A stretch of 64,000 bases of DNA from Entamoeba invadens IP1 (lineage: Eukaryota > Evosea > Mastigamoebida > Endamoebidae), in assembly GCF_000330505.1 (NCBI RefSeq), contig NW_004443615.1, positions 4,666-68,665 on the forward strand. The letters are read 5' to 3'. This document shows positions 1-11,723 of the stretch, in pieces. The notes beneath the pieces are model-generated. The model did not search any database. It worked only from the letters and a program-made list of their open reading frames with translations, and had not been told where the DNA came from. The position numbers and the translations under genes were made by a program. The stretch's first letter is position 1. Every line of letters starts with the position of its first letter.

Positions 1-345
1 ACTATCATCGAACTCAAATGTGTTTTGATTAGTTTAAATTTTTCAAAGGAATTGGTACCGATAAATTACACTTGATTTTTGGCTATTCCAGAGGGTATCA
101 AGTGAAATTTTGTTATCTTTGAACTGGCCTTGAACAATAATTGTTGCGATAAAAGCATCAAACTCATCCATAGTGATGTCTTTCCAACACAAAACTGTTG
201 TATCCAAATTATCTTTAATTGAAAAATAATCGTTCGTTTGGCTGCCTATTCATTTGTGAAATTGACACAAAGTTGTTTGATGTTGTCATTTATAAACAAA
301 TCACAGAAATTCAACTCATTTAATTTTTATTTGTATCTAAAAAAT
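1..345 (-). pseudogene. piggyBac-type transposase fragment, degenerate
   Basis: Read on the minus strand, this stretch encodes a run typical of the DDE_Tnp_1_7 (piggyBac) domain. The order is a segment like CDLFINDNIKQLCVNFTNE, then WKDITMDEFDAFIATIIVQG, then LWNSQKSSVIYR, then a TFEFDD-like end. This matches the family pattern of a TN-Y segment, an LWS...P.Y segment and an RF..I...L.F.D segment. Stops interrupt the frame (one near the start of the conserved run and two after the SVIYR segment), so it is not functional. It runs off the left edge and no TTAA-flanked terminus was located. Superfamily assignment rests on motif order only; I am moderately sure. Confidence 0.55.
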
Positions 346-982
346 AGCTTCTCGACTGATTAAAAGATCAGAATATGTTGAAAGTCTAAAGCTAGTTTCT
401 TCCCATTTTGAACTAACCTGTTGTGGTTATAAACTCGGTAAACGTAAATATTGACTCATGAATAAAATAGTGTTTGAATTTTTTTAAAACTTTTTTCATT
501 TTAATTACATTTTTTATCTTATTTGAAAAATAAAATTGGTACAAAAGAGTACAACATAATATATTTATTAAATATAATTAATAACAATTATGTAAAATGT
601 ATGTCTCTGTATTTTTATATTTCGAAAGTGTTATTAAAAATATGTAATATTTCTTATTAATTTTATAAATATAATAAAAACTATCCGACTATCACAATGT
701 CGTAATAATCACAAAAAGACAATTTTATTGTTTTTTGTTGAAAACATATATCAAAAATAATATATATTATTTTGTTTTGTTTATTTTCAAAAATATATTT
801 ATAATAATTTTTATTTACCAAGGAGCCTAATTTGCCAAATTACTATTCTATCAAAAAAAATTTAGATCACAATTTGAACTCGTTATTCCATTTTCATTTT
901 ACTATAATTGAACTGCACTGTATAATTTATTTGTTTTTCAAAAAAAAAAACAAAAACACTACTTTTTTAGCAGTATTGGTTT
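346..982. other. AT-rich stretch without a gene
   Basis: This is very A+T-rich sequence between the piggyBac fragment and the hAT element. The short frame over 832-1095 begins at a TTG, is lysine and asparagine rich, crosses the hAT terminus and has no recognisable domain. I see no gene, RNA or regulatory site here. Confidence 0.6.
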
Positions 983-990
983 GTTGGGGA
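983..990. repeat. left 8-bp target-site duplication of the hAT element
   Basis: The octamer GTTGGGGA lies immediately left of the terminal CAGGG and is repeated exactly at 3264-3271. Confidence 0.85.
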
Positions 991-3263
991 CAGGGTAATC
1001 CAAACCGTAACAATTTGTGCACTGTGTGGCACTTTCGTGGCGTGGCAAACCAAAAAGACAAAAATAATTATTTTGTTTTTTATATTTTAGTTTAACTATT
1101 TTTTGCTTTGTGGGAATATGAAAAACAAATATAATTTAATAACGTCGAAAACACTGAGTTTATTTATAAATAATAATTAAAAAAACTTAAAATAACAATG
1201 TTGAAAGATGAATACACACAACTTGTATTATTTGAGAGGATAGACAAAACCCATTTTTATTGAAAAATATGTGGGAAAATATTAACCAGAAGTGGAATGA
1301 ATCAACATATCCACTCCATTGAATACACCAAAAAACTATAGACTTGATTTTAAACGTTTATAACTCCGGTAGAATATTTTATTTTTATTAAAAAAGTGCA
1401 AGAAAAAGAAGTTCAAGAAGATGAGAGAGACACAAAATTGTTACAACATGTTAGGGAGTGTGAGTTGTTTATTTCAAAAAAATAATCCAAAATGACTTTA
1501 TTTCAAAAACAGAAGTTATCAATGATATTATAAGTGGTGTCATCGAAGGAATAAAAGTCTCTGGTTTACATTTTTATAAATGTCTTTGTTTGTCTAAAAC
1601 AACAATGAGACGTAAAAGTGATGAAAAATATTCAATTGAAAAAGAACAAATCAAAGTTATGATCCAAAATTGTGTTTTTGTAGCAATACAATGTGATGAA
1701 TGCAAAATACACAAAGTTAGTAAATATGTAATATGGTGAGATTGGTAATGCTAAACGCTGAAGTCAAAGATATTCTTTTAAAGTTTTGGGAAGCCACACT
1801 TTCGACTGGAAAATCTATTAAAGACAAAATATTTAAGTATTTTCTAGAGTTTGGTGTGGACCGCAATAAAATAAGTATTTGTACAAGTGATGCAGGTTCA
1901 AATATGCATGGTTGTTACAATGGATGTTATACTCTCATTATGAAAGAAGTTAACTATGAAAACAGATGTTTTGTTTGTGATAAAAATAGATGTTTTTGTC
2001 ATACAATTAATCTGGCGTCAAAAGAACTTGAAAAGGATTGTTTGGTTGTTCGTCTATTAGAGTGGTTAAAAGATATTTGTTATATTTTATCAGAAGATAA
2101 TGATTGGAAAATGATGGGAGGCGCCACCGTTGGAACATACTGTCCTACACATTTTTTAAGAATGAAATCAATTGTAACGTTTTCATATAACAATTGGAAG
2201 GAAATTGAAGTTTTTTTCTTGAAAAAAAGTGTTGAGTGTGAAAGTGTCAATGATATTGATATGAGCGATTTACTTTCTTTTTTGGTTGATAAAGATAGTT
2301 ATTTCATTTGTGCTGTTCTTATGGATACTTTGGTTGATTTGTCGTATCTTAATCAAAAATTACAACACAAAGACAATATAATTTGTAGAGATAATTGAAA
2401 TTGAAAATTTTTACATCCATATAAATGAAATGATATTGTGTGTGGAAAATGACAACTTTAGTTCAATGCAAAATGTTTCGAAGATTATGGCATTCGATGT
2501 AGAAAGGAGAAAGGTTATGATATTGAATTTATTGACAGTATTAAAAACAAAGTTCAAAAAACGATTTCAGTTTTTGAAAAAAAGTTTGATAAGCTTCAAG
2601 AAAAATGTTATTTAGCAATAGAAATAGAAAATATTTAAATAAAGAAAAAGAACTTGACAGTGATTTTGAAGTGTTAAGAGAGGGAATTGACAATATGAGA
2701 GAACAATATCATAATTCTTCAATATCTCAATTTAAAGAAGAAATCGTGCCCAGACTTGTTTTGAAAAAAGGACATCTTGAAACTGACTATATATTAGATC
2801 TTCACTCTTTGCGTTCTTTAATACCTCGGAACACGGCTCTGTGGACATTTTACTTATACTTGCTAAGCACATATTCAACAAGTTGCTTATCTGAGTCATC
2901 TTTTTCATCCGCAAAATTGGGTTGAAAACCTCATTTGTCAGAAATGGAATATAATAAGCGAATGTCGATGAAGGGTTCTAGAGACAATTTTGCAACTGCT
3001 CCCGATTTTCAAAAACAATCAAATGAGCAGTGAAATGATTTTGTTTAATTATTATTGATTAGTTTATTTTTTTAATAAAAGATATTATTTTCTTCTTACA
3101 AAAATTTGAAAAAAAATATAAATAACATTATATTTATTGGTAATTGTTATTTGTATATGCCGTAAATATTTATTTTAATATTATTTGACAATATTTTATT
3201 TCTCTTTACCAAATAATCGCTCTATTTATATCGGCCAATTCCATCCTGGTTTGGCACACCCTG
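991..3263 (+). mobile_element. hAT-superfamily DNA transposon with readable ends
   Basis: The element begins CAGGGTAATCCAAACC at 991 and ends with GGTTTGGCACACCCTG at 3263; the reverse complement of the right end is CAGGGTGTGCCAAACC, so 13 of the first 16 bases match. It is flanked on both sides by the same octamer GTTGGGGA (983-990 and 3264-3271), which is the 8-bp target-site duplication expected of hAT elements. Inside is a broken hAT transposase on the plus strand. The length of about 2.27 kb fits an autonomous-sized hAT. Boundaries and duplication are read directly. Because the duplication is still perfect while the gene is dead, the insertion is probably not ancient. Confidence 0.88.
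1493..2925 (+). pseudogene. hAT transposase, broken by frameshifts
   Basis: Four reading-frame pieces follow one another. A first piece before about 1735 contains IQCDECKIHKVSKYVIW, resembling the first catalytic-aspartate region of hAT proteins. A second (1733-2398) contains TSDAGSNM and RCFCHTINL, the usual D-NAANM and R-C-H-LNL motifs. A third (about 2430-2615) is lysine-rich. A fourth (2605-2925) contains LWTFYLYLLSTYSTSCLSES, the remains of the C-terminal dimerisation region. The changes of frame near 1735, 2400 and 2605 cannot be explained by GTTTGT...TAG introns that I could find, so I read this as a dead transposase. It lies inside the element whose terminal repeats and 8-bp duplication are readable. 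The exact start is uncertain. Confidence 0.8.
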
Positions 3264-3271
3264 GTTGGGGA
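3264..3271. repeat. right 8-bp target-site duplication of the hAT element
   Basis: The octamer GTTGGGGA immediately follows the terminal CCCTG and is identical to 983-990. Confidence 0.85.
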
Positions 3272-3636
3272 TTAGGTACGTCGGCGAGTTTATGAACAAA
3301 TTGGTTTATGATTTTTTAAATAATACTATTTATTTTTACAAAAACATATTATTTATAATAATATGATTTTGTAAATATATCGTTTCTTTTTTTGATGATT
3401 TTTGGATTTTTTTTCAATTGATAAAACTTTTTTTGAAATTTAACACAATTTTCATTTAAAAACGTGTGAATATTTGGATAAATAAAAATGGCAAAATTGA
3501 CTCTTGGTTTATTTTTTCCGTATAATAACACATTTTTAAAAAAATATCAGTAAAATTATCAATTAAATAATTTGCTTTTATGGTACAGATTTTGATTTAC
3601 CTACCTTTGCTGAATTGAAGAACTATATTTTTTGTA
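3272..3636. other. spacer between hAT and pogo-like elements, no gene seen
   Basis: About 365 bp of A+T-rich DNA. A 60-codon minus-strand frame here is lysine-rich, has no domain and looks like chance. Nothing else recognised. Confidence 0.55.
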
Positions 3637-3758
3637 CAGATACAGGAAAAACCAGGGACCAAATCATAAACCAGGGACTAGACTAAATTAAGCTGTTTTA
3701 TTTTTTGTATAAAGTTTTCTTGTCAGAGAAAAATAAACAAATAATCGGGGTTTAGGTA

Positions 3759-4596
3759 CAGTGCCTAAAATGAGTCGGCGACTTTTAAAGTGAGTCCCTA
3801 ACTTTAGTAAAATTCCCTAATGATTAGGACATTTCCCGAGCAAAATTCAAATCATAATTTAAGTATTTTTAGAAAAAATTATTTAGCCAATCAAAACGAT
3901 TTTCGAGAAAAAAACAAAATCTTAAAAAATGGGTGAATTTAGAAAATCTTAAAAGAAAAAGGGAGGAAATAGAAAATCCAAAAAAATAAATGATGTTAAA
4001 AAAATCAAGTTCCAATTCAACCAAACTGTTTTGAATGTGAATATAGAGTAATGGAATCAATCGAAAAATACTGCAACAACAATATTGAATATAAGCTGTT
4101 CAATCACAATGAATTCTTAAACATATGGATTCCAGAAATGATGAAAAAACTTAATTTTAATTGATTTTTTCTTGAATAGTTTTTTTTATAATTAAATATA
4201 CTAAAATCAAAAACCATTTATTTCGAACTGGAATTAGAAAAAAACAAATAATAAAACAGAGAAAAGGAAACATCACTGCTAGGTTTGTTTTGTTTTGTAA
4301 ATTAGAACCCGTTTACTCACTTTTTAAAAAAGCCAAAGAAGAAAAGCTAAAGAAGAATAGCTATTGATTTTTTAGAACTTGAAAATATTAATTCGATTAA
4401 ATGTATAATTAGAATTGCTATTTTTACAAAGTGTTATTAAAAGTTTTTGTGTTATTAAAAACAATAATAAATTTTGTGTTTTATAAAACAAAAAAACAAT
4501 AATATTTTCTTCGAATTAAGGAAAAAACAGGGGTTTCATAATTTTTACTATTTCCGCCCTAATACTTTAAAAGTCGCCCACCCATTTTAGGCACTG
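3759..4596. mobile_element. nested Tc1/mariner-type non-autonomous element (838 bp)
   Basis: The left terminus reads CAGTGCCTAAAATGAGTCGG and the right terminus, reverse complemented, reads CAGTGCCTAAAATGGGTGGG. Over 35 bp including the flanking TA they agree at about 32 positions. TA flanks both ends (3757-3758 and 4597-4598). It sits inside the pogo-like element, between that element's left terminal repeat and the 3' end of its transposase. I see no transposase frame inside; the interior is A+T-rich with short lysine-rich frames. It is either a MITE-like derivative or a heavily decayed mariner. Confidence 0.85.
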
Positions 4597-4684
4597 TATT
4601 AAAATTAGTTCTATTTAAATAACCAGGGACCAACTATTAATAAACACAAAGGTTTTTGTGATAAACTCTGATTATTATTAGAAA

Positions 4685-6610
4685 CTAACAAAAACAATAA
4701 GAACTATAAATTCCTGTTTCCTCCATATAGTCCCACTCTTTTTGATCAAAATCAAACAAAGCAGCAAGTTCTCTTAGTGACGGCTCATACAGTCTTGGTA
4801 AATAATAAGGGTTGATGTTGTCTTGTACTATTACAATTGGAATTTCGCATACATTTTTTATCTGCTCTTTCAAATTCAACACTTCATTGGTCGTTTCTAA
4901 CATATCTGTTAAAGATAAAATAAGACTAAGAATAAAGTCGTTGCTCCATCTCTTGACATCAGAAATAGAAATCAATTCTTTTTGATTTTGTGGAGCTGTT
5001 AATTTGTCCAAAAGCTGTTTGTTTTCAAAGAAATTTATTTGAAAGTAATGTCTGTATTCATCTATTAGCCTATTTGCATGTGGCAAATCGACGTACATTC
5101 TCAATTTGCCGTTTTGATAACGAAAAACAATACCCGCCCTGTTGAACAACTTAATTATTGTTTGGTGTGTTGCAGACAGTTCAAGGGAAACCAACAATTT
5201 CATGAATGTATTTTTGATACGTTCACCAGTTTGGTGTCGGGTTGATGCATCTCTTGTCGCGTCATTTGAAACGTTGTTGTGAATATATATAGACTCTACC
5301 AACTCTTTCATTGCAGATGACAGAGTTGTTTGTTCTGTTGAATAAGTGGGAATATTGCCAAAAGCACTTGTCTGTGATGAAAGAGTTGGCAAATTTGACG
5401 GTTCAACACTTGTTCTAAACACTGGCGTGCTAACTGAAGCTTTCTTTTCCAAACACCAAACATACACAAGTCGAGAGGCTGTGTCAAATGTGAACAATGT
5501 GCTACATATTTATGAAGTCGAATGTTTCTTTTTGAAAGCTCTTTGTTTAAATATTCGATGTTGTGTCCACTAAAACCATCTAACATGATGACTGCTGGTT
5601 CTAATGCACTCAACCCGAAATTCAGTCTCTTCGACATTATGTATGGCACAACTATGTTCAACATATAATCAGTAAAAATTTGCTTGGTTGCAAACCCTGT
5701 TACGCTTTGAAAAAATGTAACATCGGGAAATGTGCCGATTATATCAACAGGTATTTTTTGTTAACAACAATAACTCCGGGACAATACAAAGTACCATATA
5801 AACAGATCATACAAATCACTGTTGATTTCTTTTCGTTTCTGCTCACTCCAATTTTAACACTTTTGTTGATTGAATTTTTTGGTACCAACACTTTAACATT
5901 TTATGATCAGAATACTCGGAAAACCCAATTTCATCGATATTAAATACCAGACGACTATCTATACCATTGAAACTTGAAAGAACAACATAATTATCTATTA
6001 TTTCACCTGGTTCTATTAACAATCGATTGAGTTCTTCTGGTTTACATTCAATGTATTTTAAATCAAACTCTCTAATAATCCACTTTCTTGGGGTGTCACG
6101 GCATGGACAAGTATTGTTAATGTTGACAATCAATCTTTCAAAAGCACAAGTTGACAACAAAATCTTTTGTGAAGAACAATACTCAATGAATTTCTTTGTT
6201 ATGAAAAGAGTAGTTTCATCAAACAAAGAAGGTCTACCACCTTGCCTTCTCCGAAATTGACAAACTTTTTTGTATGCGTTTAATGATCTTCGAACTGCAT
6301 TGTGATTTATGTCAAACAATATTCCAACCGAACGATTGGTAGCAAAACTCATTTTTTTACAAAGAGTTTTTATTACTCCAATTTGTTCTCTTTGTGTTTT
6401 TAAGTTAAAAAACGTGACATCTCCAACTAAAAAATCTTTCAAAAGAAGTGAATTGTTAATATCGGTTTGAGTAAATGAAAAAACAGTTGTGGTAGTCGAA
6501 TCGTTTATCATCATTGAATGCTTTTGAATATTACTGATTATTTGCTGAATATCAGAAATACCTTTCAATAACTCTGTTGTTTTCTTTTTTTTGTTGTTCA
6601 TCAACAACAT
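4685..6610 (-). pseudogene. pogo/Tigger-like DDE transposase, frameshifted
   Basis: The 5' part (about 5843-6610) holds a helix-turn-helix-like N-terminus, a GGRPSLFDE linker and VFNIDEIGFSEYSD, which matches the first catalytic aspartate (N-D-E-T-GF) of DDE_1 transposases. A second frame (about 5308-5664) holds VIMLDGFSGHN, the second aspartate, and AHCSHLTQPLDLCMFGVWKR, matching the H.SH..QPLD..F signature with the third aspartate. A third frame (4685 to about 5497) gives the C-terminal tail. Frame changes near 5845 and 5480, and stops in the 5670-5840 link, make it non-functional. The frames have no GTTTGT/TAG intron signals that would rejoin them. Family level is secure; the subfamily (pogo, Tigger, jerky) is not. 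Confidence 0.78.
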
Positions 6611-7159
6611 TTTGCTGAATAAAATATGGACTCATTAAATCGACCAAATGAATTGTAATTATGACGTTGGCTTCTTCTGATACTCTGATAAATGGGTTTA
6701 TTGGAAGATTTAGTTCCATTTATTTTTTTAGTTCATTTATTTTGATAATATAAGTCAATTTATATAAGTTCTAAGTGAAAAATATCATTTTTAAAATGAA
6801 AATTTCCCGTTTTTTAACAAAAAATCCATTTAAAACAAATGCGCTATTATTAGTCTGGTCCCTGTTTTTTCCGCTATCTGTAATTTTTTTGTTGATGTTG
6901 TGGAATATAAGGACTATCTATTTTAAGGAAATAAAAATTATATGAAATAATGATTAATTTTGTTGATTAACAGAATTCGTAAAATATACTTATAAAAAAA
7001 TAACTTTCAAATCAATTTTGATTAAACAAGATTAAAATGGCAGAATAAAAACAAATAATAGAGTAAAAATATAATAATAAACATAAACAAAGCAAGATCA
7101 TCGTACACATTAGAACAAAAGAAAAAAATTTCTCAAACCCAATATCTTATATAAAATAT

Positions 7160-8290
7160 CTTTATTTTCAATATCAAAGAATATGGGGATTCTATACACG
7201 AATTTGAAAAGGTAAGAAAAATGCTTCCAGATATTGCAAACTGTTCAAACAAGAAAACACGAAGAAGAATTTTTGGAAATGGTAGGAAGCCCAGGTTTAG
7301 CCAACTGGAACAAGAACTTGTTAATTTTATCAAATATTGTAAAAGAGATCGAATTTTGATGTCAAAGGAAATGGTCATTAATTATATAAAACAACACTAT
7401 CCACAAATTGAGTTAACCAACAAAAATTAATGGTTTTATGGCTTTTTCCGAAGATACAAATTATCTTACAAGAGGATAACACGCACTTATATTCAAAATT
7501 CACAAAAAGAAAAAAGACGAGAAATTGAAACAGTTTTACATCTTACAAGTATTGAAAAAAGGATATTTATGTACCAAATGAAGCAATTTTAAATATAGAA
7601 GAAACCAGAATCGAGTTTGATATGGTCAGAAAACCACCATTGAAACCAAAGGTGTCAAACATTTGGATATCACAACTTGTGGAAAGGAGCATTTAAAAGC
7701 AACATTCATTTTATGTTCAACAAAACGGGGAAGTGTGTTAACACCTTTTGTTATATTTTTTAAACTTCGAAATGAACCAAAAATCGAAGGTGTGATAAGC
7801 ACGGTATCACAAAATGGTTGCAACAATACCCATATAATGAATAAATGGGATCAAAACGTTGTAATACCATATAGCAAAAAAGTTGGGATTGACTTGATAT
7901 CATTTGAATGGGTAACTTCTCTGTTTATGTAAAAAATAAAAAGTTTCCAACTGATGATATTAAAATCAACCTGTTTCCAGCCAACTATAACATATTTTTT
8001 GCAGCCTCTTGACGTCTTTGTGTTTAAAGAGTTAAAAGAACGTTTCAGGGATCGGATTGGATGAGTAACAAAACAGTTGCAAAATTTACTACAAAAAGGG
8101 AAACGGGAAAATGGTTGAAAAAGAGGTGTTTTGTCAGTGGATTGTTGAAGCAGTCAATATGGTTTCTGAATATACAAATAAAAAATCTTTTCTTTTGTGT
8201 GGACTTGAATCAAAACCACTTGAAAATCGTTTAAATGTTTTATATGACCCGGTTATTGATGTTATTGATAAGTATTTATCAATAGTTTAA
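7160..8290 (+). pseudogene. second pogo/Tigger-like transposase relic
   Basis: Successive frames read as a decayed DDE_1 transposase. The order is a DNA-binding helix-turn-helix region (GRKPRFSQLEQELVNFIKYC, 7221-7430), then WFYGFFRRYKLSYKRITRT in another frame, then NIEETRIEFDM near 7590, then DITTCGKEHLKATFILCSTK (7663-7932), a stop, then LQPLDVFVFKELKERF near 8003-8060, and a C-terminal tail ending near 8290. The middle segment with the second catalytic aspartate (DGF.GH-type) is missing, so there is an internal deletion as well as frameshifts. It is on the opposite strand to the first pogo-like element and its N-terminal region is clearly different, so it is a separate family. I did not find convincing terminal repeats. 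Confidence 0.7.
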
Positions 8291-11200
8291 TCCAATTTTG
8301 TTTTTTTATTTAAAATATATAAAATCAAATTTTTAATAAATTTAAATAAAAAATAAATTATTGTTACAGATTAGGAAACATTAACAATCCAAATTGTAGT
8401 TTTAAAAATAAAGTTAATTTTAAATGTTTATTTTGTCTTTAGGAAAAAACAAATATTAAAATAAATAAATATTTTTTTAAAAAAGTTGTTTAATATATAG
8501 TATTATTTGTAAAAATTATGGACCTTCTTTCAACAAACTATGGTACATAATTTACTTTTTTGCCTTTTTTCGTCGATATTACCATTGATAAATAACGGAC
8601 ATTAACAATGATTAACCATATTGCTGTTTTGCCTCATATTTTCATTTGATTAACTAAATCATTTCTGTGAACATTTTATAAATAAACAAAGTATGTCTAA
8701 TCCTGCTAAGAAATCGTTTGAATTTGTTTTACTTTTTCGTTGAAATCCTGTATTTTTAATCGAATTCTATAACTGAATTGATTTTGAGGGTTAAAAAGTT
8801 GATATTGTTTTTTGAATGGAAATAATAAATAAAAAAAATAAAAAAACAGAAATTTTATATAAAGGAATTTCAACAAAAATTTGGTAAAGTACCAACTATT
8901 TGTATACAGTTTACATATCAAAGCAAAGGTTATGTGTCATCACAATCTTGGTTTGAATATGAAAATTGTATACATTAAAATAATAATAATGGATTTGACA
9001 ATCAATAATAACCAAAAATATTAATGTTATTATTTTTTTAGTTACTGTTATCATTGAATATTTTATTGATAAAGTGAACAAAAAACCTGTAGTATTTTCA
9101 TAAGTTGTTGACATAAATCAAATTAATCATTTAAGTTTTTAATTGAAAAACAACAATTAGTGTTTATTAAAACCGCCTTACCAACCTAATTATTAGAACA
9201 TCCCAATGATATTTAATGTCATTAGTCATCATCATTGGGTTGAATATTATAAAATAAAAATTGACAACACACAAGTTCATATATACCTTTATGGCAAAAA
9301 TAAATTACAGTGCATTTTTTTGCAAAAAAAGTAAACTGGAAAATTCTAAAATGACATAATAGGATATATTTACTTGTCAATTACAACGTCATGGTGATTT
9401 TAAAGTGATTCCATGAGAATTAAGATTATATTGATTTCAAATTAGTTTTTAACAAATTTAAATACAATATGATTTTTTTATTTCAACCCAATTTCACTGA
9501 CTTGCAAAAAATGAATCCTTTTAAAAAATAAAATTACTTTGATTGTGGGATTAAAATTAAAACTTTGGCAATTGATTTTTTGTCATCACGTAAAAGGTAT
9601 GAAATATTGAAATGATATTGAGTCAAGTTTTACAAATAATTTCTAAGAAGTTTGTATTTTCGTCATTAAAACACACAGATGAGTTATCTTAAAACAAAAA
9701 TAATATTCTATATTTTGAATTTTAAAATGTGACACACATCAAACATAAACAAAATGTTTTGGTAATACCATTTTTTGTTTGTAACAACATTTGGAAAAAA
9801 ATATATTCAATAAATGTATCAGTTCAAACAACGTGATTTTATTACCAATCGTTAAATAATCAAAATAAATATTTTGGTATTTTTTGCAGTCGGAGTATTG
9901 TTGTAATACAATTTGGTATTATGATATTCAGTTGTGGTTGTTATTATTATCACTTGGAAATCTTATAATTGTATATCTTTAATTGGGTATGATATCAATT
10001 TATAAATGTTGTTGTTATTTATATGTAAAAGCAGTTTCACTATCTTAGTCTATGTGAAATAAATTAAAAGTTATTGATTCTAAATATGTAAAAAATTATA
10101 TAAAATAAATTATCCATCTTGGGTGTTAATATATATATATTTATTTAAAAAATAAAATACTTTATTAAACAAAATAGTTTGTTTTGAAATGAGTTTTTAT
10201 TAAAAGTTATTAAGGAGCAGTGATATATACTAAACTCCTTTGTATGTTTTGAGGTTTATTTTCACTGAAATTTCTTTGTTATTAAAACAAGTGGTTGGCC
10301 TTTAAAAAATGAATTGGCCTTGTTCAAAAACCAAATGATATAATAAATTTCACTAACCCATTTTAAAACATCAATTTAAGTTCAAAATAAAACATCAAAC
10401 ATTAGAATCTAGTTTGTTTTAAAATATTAATGTTTTATTAAAAAATCTTCTTGATCTAATCGTTTTTTAATGTTATTCACCACCAAATAAAAACTTTTCA
10501 ATACATCATATCCAGAATATTTTAGACTTTATATTTACAATGCACATGCTCTACACATATCATTTTTATAAAAAACAAAATGTTTATAATTTATTTTTAT
10601 TATTAAAAAAAAATTAAAACATTTTTATAATAAAAAGAATTAATTCTAACTATATTTTTAATAATAAATACTAAAATAATAACTTAATTTTAAATATAAT
10701 ACAAAATAATGTATTTTAATAAAAATATAATATAGTTATTCTAATTATTTTTTTTAAATATAAAACTAATAGTGTATTCATTTTTTTATTAAATTTAACT
10801 AAATTATATATTTTAGTTTTTTAAACCATAAAAAATAGATATTTTATTTAAATTGATTATGTATTTTTTTTTCTTCTTTAAAATGATTTTTTCCCGCTTA
10901 TTTATATAGAAATGAAGTCTTTATATATGCAAAAAAATTAAAAAAAAAATTTATTCGCAGTCTTTTTCGTAGATTTTTGAATTCAACCAATTTCAATTGA
11001 AATTCAAGGAGAAAACGAATTCTTTACTAAAAACTTTAAAAAGGAACTGAATTTCTGCGAATTTGTGAGATTACATTCGAAATGGATCGAATAAAAAGAA
11101 TCGCTAAACCCTCATCATAATTGAGCTCCGCCTCTTTAAAAACATTGGTTTTTTTATAAAGTGTTTTATTATAATTACAAAATTTGGAGCCTGTTCCCCA

Positions 11201-11684
11201 GTGAGGTTTTTAATGGTTGAACTAGGAAAAGAAAAACAAAGATAATCAATAAAAAACAATAAAAATATGTTTGAGGATATATTCCCGTCTATCAAACGAA
11301 TATCTCTATATTATATATTTTATTAACGAACCATTTTAAGAAGGAAAAAATCCGAAGAAGAGAAAAACGCGTCAACACGCAACACTATTTCGAAATAATT
11401 AGCCGAAGAAAATGCATGCAAAAACAGCGAATTGCATAAAGCAAAAATGCAGTTTTTAGTGTTATATAAATACAATCGGCGTTTAATTCTTTGGCAGACC
11501 AGAATAATTGATTCTTTGAACAATTAACTTGAAAATGTAACACAGAAATAATTTCATTGCCAAAATGCTTTGATTGCCTTGTAAATTCCTTATCCTGTTT
11601 TCTGTTATAATTTCGAACGTCGTAATAATTCGCCAATTGAAAAACTCTTAAAATACCAACCACGTCACGGACGAACCCTTAAGG
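8291..11684. other. 3.4 kb gene-poor, A+T-rich region
   Basis: No frame here has a credible domain or composition; those present (for example 8706-8921 and 8911-9114 on the minus strand) are phenylalanine, tyrosine and lysine rich and look random. The only small structure I note is a 9-bp perfect inverted repeat, CCCAATGAT at 9202-9210 against ATCATTGGG at 9231-9239, with a 20-bp loop. The last 600 bp before PFOR are noticeably richer in G+C than the rest and may contain upstream regulatory sequence of that gene. Confidence 0.55.
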
Positions 11685-11723
11685 TATATAAGCAAAAAGC
11701 ACTAACCAACAGACATTCAAAAC
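11685..11723 (+). promoter_or_regulatory. PFOR core promoter: TATA-like box and initiator
   Basis: TATATAAG lies at 11685-11692, 39 bp before the ATG. ACATTCA at 11713-11719 resembles the Entamoeba initiator (family consensus AAAAATTCA) and lies about 28 bp after the TATA start. Together they predict a very short 5' leader of roughly 5-10 nt, as is usual in Entamoeba. The element identity is inferred from known Entamoeba core promoters. Confidence 0.55.

Larger units (their letters stand above)
3637..6880 (-). mobile_element. pogo-like (Tc1/mariner superfamily) transposon
   Basis: The left end reads CAGATACAGGAAAAACCAGG from 3637. The right end, reverse complemented from 6880, reads CAGATAGCGGAAAAAACAGG. 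Over 25 bases the two ends differ at three positions (22/25), and both are flanked by TA (3635-3636 and 6881-6882), the target duplication of Tc1/mariner elements. The subterminal motif ACCAGGGAC occurs three times at the left side (3651, near 3673 and near 4622). The element carries a broken minus-strand transposase with a DDE_1-type core and has a second TA-flanked element inserted at 3759-4596; without the insert it would be about 2.4 kb. Confidence 0.8.

Noticed and set aside
832..1095. 87-codon open frame on the plus strand
   Set aside because: It begins at a TTG, crosses the left end of the hAT element, and has random K/N/F composition.
8361..8385. TACAGATTAGG motif as a terminal repeat for the second pogo-like relic
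   Set aside because: It is in the wrong orientation for the relic's right end and no partner was found upstream of 7160.
9202..9239. Nine-bp perfect inverted repeat CCCAATGAT/ATCATTGGG
   Set aside because: A single short stem in 3 kb of A+T-rich DNA is within chance expectation; no gene nearby to regulate.
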